Source of the DNA: Streptococcus panodentis
Lineage (GTDB): Bacteria > Bacillota > Bacilli > Lactobacillales > Streptococcaceae
Reading direction: 5' to 3'
DNA: 64,000 nt
Assembly (NCBI RefSeq): GCF_017884005.1
Contig: NZ_QFAY01000007.1
Location: 40,824-104,823 of the forward strand
Shown piece by piece: positions 1 through 9,544 of this stretch. Position 1 is the first letter of the stretch, and every line of letters starts with the position of its first letter. Under the pieces are notes generated by a model. That model searched no databases. It saw only the letters and a list, made by a program, of their open reading frames with translations, and had not been told where the DNA came from. A program made the position numbers and the translations under genes.

Positions 1-44
1 CAGAGCACCAGCGCAAGTACAGTAAGGTTGAAAAATCATCATGA
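1..44 (+). CDS. mvaS: C-terminal end of HMG-CoA synthase (probable, partial)
   Basis: An open frame enters from the left edge and ends at a TGA at 42-44, reading EHQRKYSKVEKSS in its last codons. It overlaps the ATG of mvaA by the ATGA at 41-44, which indicates translational coupling. In streptococci mvaS lies directly upstream of mvaA, so this is most likely the tail of HMG-CoA synthase, which condenses acetyl-CoA and acetoacetyl-CoA. The identification rests on position, because too few residues are visible to recognise the family. Confidence 0.5.
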   Translation, partial: EHQRKYSKVEKSS

Positions 45-1315
45 ACGGAAACTGGACTGGATTTTCCAAAAAATCTCCCGCTGAGCGGCTGCAGCTGCTG
101 AAAGAAAGCGGACTGCTCCAGCAGGAATATTGGCAGCCGTTGGCTGAGCAGCGGACCCTGCCTCTGGAAACGGCCAACCAGATGAGTGAAAATGTGCTGG
201 CTACACTGGCTCTGCCTTACTCTCTGGTACCTGACTTTCTCGTAGATGGCAGATGCTACCAAGTTCCTTTTGTGACAGAGGAGCCATCTGTGGTGGCAGC
301 AGCCAGCTTTGCAGCCAAGATCATCAAGCGTTCGGGCGGCTTTGAGACTGAGGTTCACAAACGCCAGATGATTGGGCAGATTGCCCTCTATCAGATAGAG
401 GATGCTGATCTGGCTGCCCAATCTGTGCTCCAAAAAAAGGCTGACCTGCTGGCAAGAGCTGACCAAGCCTACCCATCCATCGTCGCTCGCGGCGGCGGTG
501 CTAGAGACCTCTGGCTGGAGCAAAAGGATGATTTTCTCATTTTCTATCTGTCTGTGGACACGCAGGAGGCTATGGGCGCCAATATGCTCAACACCATGCT
601 GGAGTCTCTTACCCTTCCCCTAGAAGAGCTGACTGGCGGCAAGAGCCTGATGGCTATCCTGTCCAACTATGCGACAGACAGCCTCGTGACAGCCCGCTGT
701 GTGATTGACTACCGCTTTCTCAGCCGTGACAGGGCAGAGGCAGCCCTTCTGGCCGACAAGATGCAGCTGGCCAGCAAGCTTGCTCAGGCCGACCCTTACC
801 GCGCAGCCACCCATAATAAAGGGATCTTCAACGGCATCGATGCCGTCGTTCTGGCTACGGGCAATGACTGGCGGGCTGTCGAAGCCGGCGCTCACGCCTA
901 TGCCAGCAGAGAAGGAAGCTATCGCGGTCTCTCTGCTTGGACAGCCGATCCAGACAAGCGCCAGCTGCATGGCCAGCTGACTCTGCCCATGCCCGTTGCA
1001 ACCAAGGGGGGATCGATTGGCCTCAATCCTGCCGTCGCAGCTAGCTTGGACCTGCTGGGACAGCCTCGGGCTAAGGAACTGGCTGCCCTGATCGTCTCAG
1101 TCGGCTTAGCCCAAAACTTCGCTGCCATCAAAGCGCTGGTCAGCACTGGTATTCAGGCCGGTCACATGAAGCTGCAGGCCAAGTCGCTGGCTCTGCAGGC
1201 GGGAGCCAAAGAAGAAGAAATCCCAGCCTTGGTCAGCCACCTGACAGCTACTAAGAACTTCAACCTAGCTACTGCTCAGGAAATACTCGCTGACTTACGA
1301 AAACAGAATCAATAA
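41..1315 (+). CDS. mvaA: Hydroxymethylglutaryl-CoA reductase, class II
   Basis: This 424-residue enzyme converts HMG-CoA to mevalonate in the cytosol, the committed step of the mevalonate route to isopentenyl diphosphate. The sequence has the class II bacterial signatures: ENVLATL and TEEPSVVAAAS near residues 50-90, DTQEAMGANMLNTMLE near 178, ATHNKGIFNGID near 259 and GNDWRAVEAGAHA near 277. The length matches streptococcal homologues. The start at 41 overlaps the stop of the upstream frame and has a weak AAGG about 13 bases upstream, so translation is probably coupled. It is convergent with the operon for the rest of the pathway and is separated from it by a shared terminator. Confidence 0.96.
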   Translation: MNGNWTGFSKKSPAERLQLLKESGLLQQEYWQPLAEQRTLPLETANQMSENVLATLALPYSLVPDFLVDGRCYQVPFVTEEPSVVAAASFAAKIIKRSGGFETEVHKRQMIGQIALYQIEDADLAAQSVLQKKADLLARADQAYPSIVARGGGARDLWLEQKDDFLIFYLSVDTQEAMGANMLNTMLESLTLPLEELTGGKSLMAILSNYATDSLVTARCVIDYRFLSRDRAEAALLADKMQLASKLAQADPYRAATHNKGIFNGIDAVVLATGNDWRAVEAGAHAYASREGSYRGLSAWTADPDKRQLHGQLTLPMPVATKGGSIGLNPAVAASLDLLGQPRAKELAALIVSVGLAQNFAAIKALVSTGIQAGHMKLQAKSLALQAGAKEEEIPALVSHLTATKNFNLATAQEILADLRKQNQ

Positions 1316-1341
1316 AAAGGCCTTGCTCAGGCCTTTTTTGT
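1316..1341. terminator. Bidirectional terminator between mvaA and fni
   Basis: A GC-rich stem (AAAAGGCCT paired with AGGCCTTTT, loop TGCTC) is flanked by A and T runs. It starts one base after the mvaA stop and lies 16 bases before the fni stop, so it can end both convergent transcripts. Confidence 0.9.
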
Positions 1342-1356
1342 ATGCATTCATCATTT

Positions 1357-3353
<1,997 letters not shown>

Positions 3354-3364
<11 letters not shown>

Positions 3365-4301
3365 CTGGCAGCTCCTTTGTTTTGGAGACGATCAGTCGGT
3401 AATCCTTCTCAAAAATAGCAACCAGATGGTCTAGGTCTTCCTCTAGGCAGAGAACCTTAACATTGGGGCCGGCATCCATGGTAAAGTAACAGCGTTCGCC
3501 CTGCTCACGCAGCCTTCTGACAGCCTCCATGGCTTGGTAGGACGCCTCCGTCAGATAAGAAAAGGGCGGATAGGCTTTCTCTGTCGTGGCATGCATCCTA
3601 AGAGCATTTTCCTCGGTCAGCTGTCCGACTTTAGCAAAATCATTGTCTCTTAAATAGCCCAGCATGGCCTGATAATCCAAGGCTGACTGGGCCATCCAGT
3701 CAGCAAAGTTGGTAGAAGTCGCAGCACAGAGCTCCATGCCACTGCGGCTGGAAATAGGCTTTTTCTCATCGTGGAGGACCAGCATAATCATGGCCAGTTT
3801 CAAGTCTGTCTGGACTGGATAAATAGCGCCGCTGTCCTTATCCCAGGCTGCCAGAGGGCCAAAAAAGGAACGGGCCGAGGAACCCGAGGCAAACTTAGCC
3901 AGCTGAGCCAGTTCCTCTGTATCATAGCCGGTCTCAAAGTAGGCATTGCAGGCCTTGACCAGGGCTGACAGACCGCTGGAGCTGGAAGACAGACCCGCTG
4001 CAGTCGGCATGTTGTTGCTGGTGTCAATCCTGACCCAGTCTGTCGGCTCTGTCCGGAAACGGTCAATAATCCGGCTGATTTTGGCATGTTCAGCCGGACT
4101 TTGCAGCTGACCGTCGATGTAAAATTCATCCCTTACTGCTGTATCCGGCAAGGGACTCAGCTGCGTCTCAGTATACATATTTTCCAGCGTCAGCGAAATG
4201 CTGCTGGTTGCGGGAATCATTTTTTCAGCATCAGCCTTGCCCCAATATTTGACAATGGCAATATTGGCATAAGATTTGACACTTACAGGCTTTCGATCCA
4301 T
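3354..4301 (-). CDS. mvaD: Diphosphomevalonate decarboxylase
   Basis: Catalyses the ATP-dependent decarboxylation of diphosphomevalonate to IPP. The 315-residue protein has the N-terminal SYANIAIVKYWGK motif, SSISLTLEN near residue 34, the ATP loop NMPTAAGLSSSSSGLSAL near residue 97 and the C-terminal FTMDAGPNVKVLC segment. It overlaps mvaK2 by 11 bases and mvaK1 by 19 bases, so the four genes form one transcription unit. Confidence 0.96.
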
Positions 4302-5164
4302 GTGTTGATAGCCCCTTTCTCTTTCAATAAGGCGGCTAAGGATTCCGCCTGGTCTTTTTCTTTGACAAGTGCAATGACGCAGCCGCCCAGGCCGCCGCCG
4401 CTCATTTTAGCGCCCAGCGCTTCATTTTCCACAGCCAAAGCCACCAAATCATCCGCCTTCTGGCAGGACACGCCCAGCTGGGCCAGCTTCTCATGCGCTC
4501 TGGTCATGGCCTGCCCCATGGTCAGCAAATCCTTGATGGTAATGGCTTTTTCGACAATTTTAGTCAGATTGCCCAGCTCCTGCAGCAAAGGCAGAGCCTT
4601 TTGACCCTGACTTTCGACCGCTCGGATGGCTTCGCGGGTATGGCCGTGAATACCCGTATCTGCAATCAGCAGAAACGCATCCAGATTCAGCTTAATCTCA
4701 CTGAAGCCAAAGTTGCGGATAAACTTAATAGCCACGTCGCTGAGACAGGTCTTGGCATCCAGGCCGCTGGGATTCATATGGGCAATCATCTCAGCCCGGT
4801 TGGCTAGGATTTCCAGAGTCTGGTCATCCAGATTTTCCTCAAAATAATCAAAAACCGCCCGGATGGCCGCTATGCTGACCGCAGCGGACGACCCCATCCC
4901 CCTCTTCTCAGGGACCATAGACTCCACCTGACAGCGAATCTTAGCTCCCTGCCGGCCCAGATGTTCCAGACAGGCAAAGACAGCCATGGACAGCGTGTCC
5001 TCGGCATAGAGGGTCCAGGCCCGATCAGAAGGCAGCACCCGGCAGGTAACTTCGATGTTATTGAGGGGCAGGGCCAGGGCCGGATAGCCATAGACCACCG
5101 AATGCTCGCCCATTAAAATAATTTTACTGTGTGCCTTGCCGACACCGATTGCTTTTGTCATCAT
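4283..5164 (-). CDS. mvaK1: Mevalonate kinase
   Basis: First kinase of the lower mevalonate pathway, turning mevalonate into phosphomevalonate. The 293-residue protein contains GKAHSKIILMGEHSVVYG at the N-terminus, the GHMP ATP loop PEKRGMGSSAAVSIA near residue 88, NPSGLDAKTC near residue 131 and the C-terminal KMSGGGLGGCVIAL. Two in-frame ATGs are adjacent at the start; the upstream one is given, and the second (5161) is equally possible. It is the promoter-proximal gene of the operon. In the 146 bases upstream I could not settle on a convincing promoter. Confidence 0.96.
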   Translation of the reverse strand: MMTKAIGVGKAHSKIILMGEHSVVYGYPALALPLNNIEVTCRVLPSDRAWTLYAEDTLSMAVFACLEHLGRQGAKIRCQVESMVPEKRGMGSSAAVSIAAIRAVFDYFEENLDDQTLEILANRAEMIAHMNPSGLDAKTCLSDVAIKFIRNFGFSEIKLNLDAFLLIADTGIHGHTREAIRAVESQGQKALPLLQELGNLTKIVEKAITIKDLLTMGQAMTRAHEKLAQLGVSCQKADDLVALAVENEALGAKMSGGGLGGCVIALVKEKDQAESLAALLKEKGAINTWIESL

Positions 5165-5310
5165 CTTCTCTTATCTGTAGATTCTCTCTATCTTATTTTA
5201 ATATACTTTGGCCAAAAAAGCGATTTTTAATAGAGAAAATCACTGGGACCAGAGACCGATATTGATATCGGTGAGCATGAGAAAACTCCTGGCCTTGCAG
5301 CCGGAGCCCC

Positions 5311-6246
5311 TTACAGTTCCCTTCTTATCATCTCCATCACTTCATTGCGGTCCAAAATCCACTGGGCCCGCTCGTCTTTTTCATAGGTCCGGTTGGAGAG
5401 GAAAATGACCGCCTTTTGCTCGGCGCGATTGTACATGATAAAGGTGCCCGTGTAGCCGGTATGGTCCAGCCAGTCTCCATCCAGATTCCAGGCCAGACTG
5501 CGGGTCTTGCCGGGGTCCAAGGCAAAATTTTGACTCAGCTTTTCCGCAAAATCATCCTGCAGATAATGCTCCAGAAAGATTTCCAGATCCCTGACAGTCG
5601 AAAAAAGACCAGCGCTGCCGGCATGCCGGCCCAGGACACGCGCCTTAGGGTCGTGCACCAGACCTCCCTTGACTCCTCTTACCGTTGGCACAGCTCCTGC
5701 AATCGGTCCAAAGCCCGTCTCCGCCATCCCCCAAGGCTGGAAAATCTGACTCCGGAAAATCTGGTCCAGGGGCCGACCATAGACTTCCTCCAGCAGAAAG
5801 CCCAAAAGCAGAAAATTCACATCTGTATAGCGGAAGCTCTTATCTTCAAGCACTGTCAGATGATGGAGCGCCGCTTTCAACTCGGCAGCTGTCAGCTGAT
5901 CACGATTGGGAATAAAAGGATCCAGCCCCGAAGTATGGGTCAGCAGCTGCCTGACTGTCACCCGCTCATCATGGAAGGCCGGGTAATAAGCACGTAGCGG
6001 CCGGTCAATATCCAGCCGCCCTTCATCAGTCAAAAAGGCCGCCAGAGTCCCGACTCCGACCACCTTGCTGACACTGGCCAGATCATAGACCAAGTCCTCC
6101 TGAACAGGCCTGCCTTTCTCCGGATCAGCCAGACCAAAGCAGTGCTCCTGCCACTGACCGTCACTGTAGAGAGCCAGACTGGCCCCGGGGTAAACTCCTG
6201 CTGCCAGCTGTTCTTTGATTTTGTCAAGAATGCCGTCTACAGTCAT
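5311..6246 (-). CDS. Class C beta-lactamase-like serine hydrolase
   Basis: A 311-residue member of the penicillin-binding-protein/class C beta-lactamase fold, the group that includes esterases and D-alanyl peptidases. The catalytic SxxK is S58-V-S-K61. The second motif is YTDVNF with Y140, and the HTG-type third motif is in HTGYTGT near residue 259. HTSGLDPF near residue 104 is also typical. No signal peptide or membrane segment is visible, so it appears cytosolic and a role in wall synthesis is not implied. Its ATG overlaps the cppA stop by four bases (ATGA), so it is translated with cppA. The substrate is unknown. Confidence 0.85.
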   Translation of the reverse strand: MTVDGILDKIKEQLAAGVYPGASLALYSDGQWQEHCFGLADPEKGRPVQEDLVYDLASVSKVVGVGTLAAFLTDEGRLDIDRPLRAYYPAFHDERVTVRQLLTHTSGLDPFIPNRDQLTAAELKAALHHLTVLEDKSFRYTDVNFLLLGFLLEEVYGRPLDQIFRSQIFQPWGMAETGFGPIAGAVPTVRGVKGGLVHDPKARVLGRHAGSAGLFSTVRDLEIFLEHYLQDDFAEKLSQNFALDPGKTRSLAWNLDGDWLDHTGYTGTFIMYNRAEQKAVIFLSNRTYEKDERAQWILDRNEVMEMIRREL

Positions 6247-6977
6247 GCTTCAAACCACAGCTCAATCTTGCTAGGGTCCTGACTAAGCAGAAATTTGTCA
6301 GACTTAGGAACAAAAACCTCTTGATCCGTCAGTATTTCCCTGAGCGCAGCAGTATCCAAGTCCTTGACCTGAGCTTTGATCATCGCTATATCCCAAGTAT
6401 GGGTGCTGTCAGCCTGCAGGTCTTGTCCGGCTGCAGCCGTGAAGGACAGAAAATCCAGCGCATTGACAAGCTTCCGATAGAAGCGCTCCGTTTCGGCCTG
6501 ATCCGGCACATGGAGCTCTACCGTCTCTACTTCAAAGCAGCTGAGGCCGGCAAAGCCCTCCGGCTGCTGAAAATCCGGCACTGCCCTTACAGGGCGCAGA
6601 TCAGCCAAATCATCCTCAGCATGCAGCAAAAAGGCGTGCCCCTCCGGAGACACTGCTTCAAAAGCATAAGATTTAGAGCCGCGGTAAAGCTGGACAAGAT
6701 CTGGTTTTTGAGCCAGCAGGCCCTCAATTTCCTCAGGCTTCTCCACTCTGATAACGATTCGGGCTAATTTCTTAGGTCCCTTGACCCGGCGCGACCGCAT
6801 GCTGGGTGATTCTTCCAGGACCAGCTTTTCCGTTTTGGTCAGATCCCCCAGAGACAGGTGGGCGGACTCTTCCAAAAGCGTCTTCATGCCCAGCACTTTT
6901 TTATAGAAATCCTGATTCAGGTTTCGATTGTTTACTTTCAATACAGGGATTATTCTCACAATTTGATTCACACTCAT
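6243..6977 (-). CDS. cppA: CppA family protein (VOC/glyoxalase fold)
   Basis: Resembles the streptococcal CppA protein, once described as a putative C3-degrading proteinase. The sequence shows a glyoxalase/VOC-type N-terminal half (MSVNQIVRIIPVLKVNNR, then SLGDLTKTEKLVLEESPSMRSR) and a CppA C-terminal half ending FVPKSDKFLLSQD..IELWFE. No protease motif is visible, so the proteinase label should be treated with caution. The start at 6977 has TGGAGGA five to six bases upstream; a longer frame adds MEEF with no ribosome site. It is the first gene of a two-gene unit with the serine hydrolase. Confidence 0.85.
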   Translation of the reverse strand: MSVNQIVRIIPVLKVNNRNLNQDFYKKVLGMKTLLEESAHLSLGDLTKTEKLVLEESPSMRSRRVKGPKKLARIVIRVEKPEEIEGLLAQKPDLVQLYRGSKSYAFEAVSPEGHAFLLHAEDDLADLRPVRAVPDFQQPEGFAGLSCFEVETVELHVPDQAETERFYRKLVNALDFLSFTAAAGQDLQADSTHTWDIAMIKAQVKDLDTAALREILTDQEVFVPKSDKFLLSQDPSKIELWFEA

Positions 6978-7073
6978 AAATTCCTCCAAACCATTTAATT
7001 GTAATGGATTTTAATCAATTTGACAAGAAATTATGCGCAAATCAACAATTTCTCAAACAATTTTTGCCTGCTT

Positions 7074-8360
7074 TTATTGGTAAACTGTGCGGGCGATGAC
7101 CAAGTCATTGGCAGATTCAAACTCATACTGCAGATAAGACTGATAGGTCCCTGGTGCGATAATGCCCCGAATATCTAACATGTCGGTGCCGGCCTGACCG
7201 ATAATCGAGTCGGCCAGCAGGCAGCAGTTAGTCGACATGACAAAGTAGGTCTTAAAGCGGCTGGTTGTAAACTTATAGAGCCGCGCTCCCAGCTCATGTC
7301 TCAGTTTGTAAGCATAGGTATGTCTGCCGTCTTTCAAATCAGCCGGCGGTTCCCATTCTATCAGCCATTGATCGATTTGGGCCAGACGTTTCTCCACCGC
7401 CTCCCTCTCCTGCTCTGTCAGCGACAGAGAATAGCCAAAGAGAGTTTTCTTGCTCTCCTTCTTGCAAAGCTCAATATAGTCATCTTTGCTGACCTTAAAA
7501 AGCACGCCGTCGCCAATCATCCCCTTGCAGCGTTCTGAAAAGACATCATAGCTGCCATAGGAAATGACCTGCCCCTGATAACAGATGTCAACATGGCCGA
7601 TAGCCCCGAACAGACTCTCCTTTGATGTGTGGACCAAGACCTCCAAGTCAGCCGTCTTTTTCTCATCTTTAACAAGACTGTAAACAGTTTGCGTCGGCTC
7701 ATGCACATTCTGCCCCCGGATAAAGCGGTTGAATTGGTCAAGATTTTCAGCCGGTATAAAAGCTGCCAGAATAATCGGCAGATTGATGCGGATATGCCGC
7801 CGGAGCTGGGTTCTTTCACGGTCATTGTCGAAAAAAAGCCCGTCCCGAATATTGGAAAATCCCAGCATGACCAGATACATTCCCAAAAAGAAAAACTGAA
7901 CCTGCCCATTGACTGAAGGAGAGAAAACTGTCGCTAGGCCGATGAGACCGTAAAGAACCGTATCCAAGAGAAAACGCAGAGCTCCCTTGGACTGATTTTT
8001 TCGATAGAGATAGTAAGTAATGCCATAGACAGCTGCTGTTGCCAGCTGATAAATCCCCAAAATAATGATGACAATATCAACGGGAAGACTGCTGAGACGG
8101 TTCAGCAGGCCAATCAGATTGGCTAGCACAATGCGGACGATTTCAGGTATCACCGGGACTTCTTTTTTCCCCACAATGAAGTGGAGAAATAAATTGACCA
8201 GACCCACAAGAAAGAAATAAGACATCAGCAAATCAATAGCAACTTTCGTAAAATTCACTCCGTTGACGATAATAATCAGCCCGAAAGCAACTGCTAAAAA
8301 ACCAAACAGCAAGGTTCTCCAGCGGCTGATTTTGCGGAGCTTTGATAGATTCATTTCCAT
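7074..8360 (-). CDS. Membrane protein: DUF308-like helices plus possible papain-like cysteine hydrolase domain
   Basis: A 428-residue protein with two parts. Residues 12-170 hold about six hydrophobic helices in a pattern like DUF308/HdeD membrane proteins. Residues 235-428 form a soluble part with IGHVDICYQGQVISYG (H256) and, 120 residues later, YFVMSTNCC (N378, C379). The order His first and NC later is that of permuted papain-like hydrolases (YiiX, DUF4105 and LRAT relatives). That assignment is my inference from the motif. Whether the soluble part is inside or outside the cell is not clear. The start has no strong ribosome site; MNLSK at 8354 is an alternative. It stands alone between cppA and gla. 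Confidence 0.6.
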   Translation of the reverse strand: MEMNLSKLRKISRWRTLLFGFLAVAFGLIIIVNGVNFTKVAIDLLMSYFFLVGLVNLFLHFIVGKKEVPVIPEIVRIVLANLIGLLNRLSSLPVDIVIIILGIYQLATAAVYGITYYLYRKNQSKGALRFLLDTVLYGLIGLATVFSPSVNGQVQFFFLGMYLVMLGFSNIRDGLFFDNDRERTQLRRHIRINLPIILAAFIPAENLDQFNRFIRGQNVHEPTQTVYSLVKDEKKTADLEVLVHTSKESLFGAIGHVDICYQGQVISYGSYDVFSERCKGMIGDGVLFKVSKDDYIELCKKESKKTLFGYSLSLTEQEREAVEKRLAQIDQWLIEWEPPADLKDGRHTYAYKLRHELGARLYKFTTSRFKTYFVMSTNCCLLADSIIGQAGTDMLDIRGIIAPGTYQSYLQYEFESANDLVIARTVYQ

Positions 8361-8451
8361 AACTAACTGCTAACTTTCTTCAAGGTTTACTGTCTGTCCC
8401 TGCAGACAAAACTGCATCCACTGCTCTAGGACTCAACTGCGCCCCTTACTG

Positions 8452-8482
8452 GCAGACACTTCCTCACGGAAGCTTCATCTGC
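8452..8482 (+). repeat. Short dispersed hairpin repeat, copy 1
   Basis: GACACTTCC-TCAC-GGAAGCTT can fold into a small hairpin (CTTCC/GGAAG) and is nearly repeated at 15708 as GACACTTCC-CTGC-GGAAGCTT. Both copies sit in non-coding DNA. The surrounding 200 bases (8361-8567) contain no supported gene. Confidence 0.5.
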
Positions 8483-8534
8483 AGCCTCAAAACCTCCCCC
8501 AGAGGCTTTGAGCTAGTTTCGTCAAGAGCAGTAG

Positions 8535-8563
8535 AAAAGGAGCTGAGAATCCCCAGCCCTTTT
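8535..8563 (-). terminator. Terminator of gla
   Basis: Read on the minus strand, AAAAGGGCTG pairs with CAGCTCCTTTT with one bulged base, followed by a T-rich stretch. It lies a few bases after the gla stop codon. Confidence 0.65.
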
Positions 8564-8567
8564 GTCA

Positions 8568-9440
8568 TTATAATCCGTAGATGGCCTTGTAAAGCAAGAC
8601 AGCTGTAATCCCCGCAAGGATTGGTGCCACAACCGGTACCCAAGAATACCACCATTTTGAGTCGCCCTTGTGCTTGCCAAGAACTGACTGAGGAAGAAGG
8701 AAGTGCAGGATACGAGGTCCTAAGTCCCGAGCCGGGTTGAGACCTGGTCCGGTCGGTCCGCCCAGCGAAGTCACCAGTGCCATCACCAGGAAGCCCAAAG
8801 CCAAGTGGGCCACTGAAAGACCTGCCGCTGTGTGCGGAGCTAATTGGGCCTTGACTGCCAAATCGGTAAAATCAGCTGTCTGACCTGACTGAGCAGCCAG
8901 CTGCTTCATGTATTGGAGCGCTTCTGCACCAAAGTAATGCTTGGTCAAGCCGAGCGCCGCAAAGAAAAGAACGAAGGAGCCGACAAATTCATTGACAAAT
9001 CCGTTTATCATAGCTGCCTTGCGGGACTCAGGCGTTCCATGATCCAAGCTGGAAATTGTAGAGAAAGTACCCAAAATGTTATTAGGATTCTCCGTTTTCA
9101 GGTAGTAAGGACGGTGAGTCGCTACGACCAGCGCCTGACCAAAGATGGCACCCAGAAGCTGTGCCGCAATATAAGGCGCAACCTGAGTCCATGGGAAGTA
9201 GCCGCTGACAGCCAAGCCCAAAGTGAAGGCAGGGTTGATGTGATTGCCTGAGACATTGCCAAACATCAAAGCCGGAATCATTACACCCATTCCGTAGCCG
9301 ACAGCAATAACCAGCCAGCCGCTCTGATGCCCCTTGGTTCCTTTCAATTCAACGTTGGCTACAGCACCGTTTCCCAAGATAATGAGGATGGCCGTACCCA
9401 AAAATTCTGTGGCATATTTGACTGCCCATTCGAAATCCAT
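8568..9440 (-). CDS. gla: Aquaglyceroporin of the lactic acid bacterial Gla type
   Basis: A 290-residue MIP-family channel with six predicted membrane helices and the two half-helix motifs: NPAF near residue 69 (GNHINPAFTLG) and NPARD near residue 231 (GPGLNPARDLGPR). The Asp after the second motif is a glycerol-facilitator feature. The long loop between helices 3 and 4 (THRPYYLKTENPNNILGTF) resembles the Lactococcus Gla protein, which conducts both glycerol and water and also sits beside pepX. It is transcribed divergently from pepX, with overlapping promoters in the 104-base gap. Confidence 0.93.
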   Translation of the reverse strand: MDFEWAVKYATEFLGTAILIILGNGAVANVELKGTKGHQSGWLVIAVGYGMGVMIPALMFGNVSGNHINPAFTLGLAVSGYFPWTQVAPYIAAQLLGAIFGQALVVATHRPYYLKTENPNNILGTFSTISSLDHGTPESRKAAMINGFVNEFVGSFVLFFAALGLTKHYFGAEALQYMKQLAAQSGQTADFTDLAVKAQLAPHTAAGLSVAHLALGFLVMALVTSLGGPTGPGLNPARDLGPRILHFLLPQSVLGKHKGDSKWWYSWVPVVAPILAGITAVLLYKAIYGL

Positions 9441-9465
9441 TTGTTGATACTCCTTAAAATATTTT

Positions 9466-9506
9466 TAGACAAAGTCTATTTTATCAAGTATAATGGATAA
9501 TGTAAA
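9466..9506. promoter_or_regulatory. Overlapping divergent promoters of gla and pepX
   Basis: For pepX (+): TAGACA at 9466-9471, 17 bases, TATAAT at 9489-9494. For gla (-): TTTACA at 9501-9506 and TAAAAT at 9478-9483, also 17 bases apart. The -35 of pepX lies within a perfect 13-base dyad, TAGAC-AAA-GTCTA (9466-9478), which touches the gla -10. A protein bound there could affect both genes; no known regulator matches the site. Confidence 0.75.
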
Positions 9507-9544
9507 GGTCATTTTTAATAAAAATAAGAAAAAGAGGGAAAAAT

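Noticed and set aside
5208-5408. A 66-codon plus-strand frame between mvaK1 and the serine hydrolase gene.
   Set aside because: It overlaps the end of the hydrolase gene on the other strand and has no start signal.
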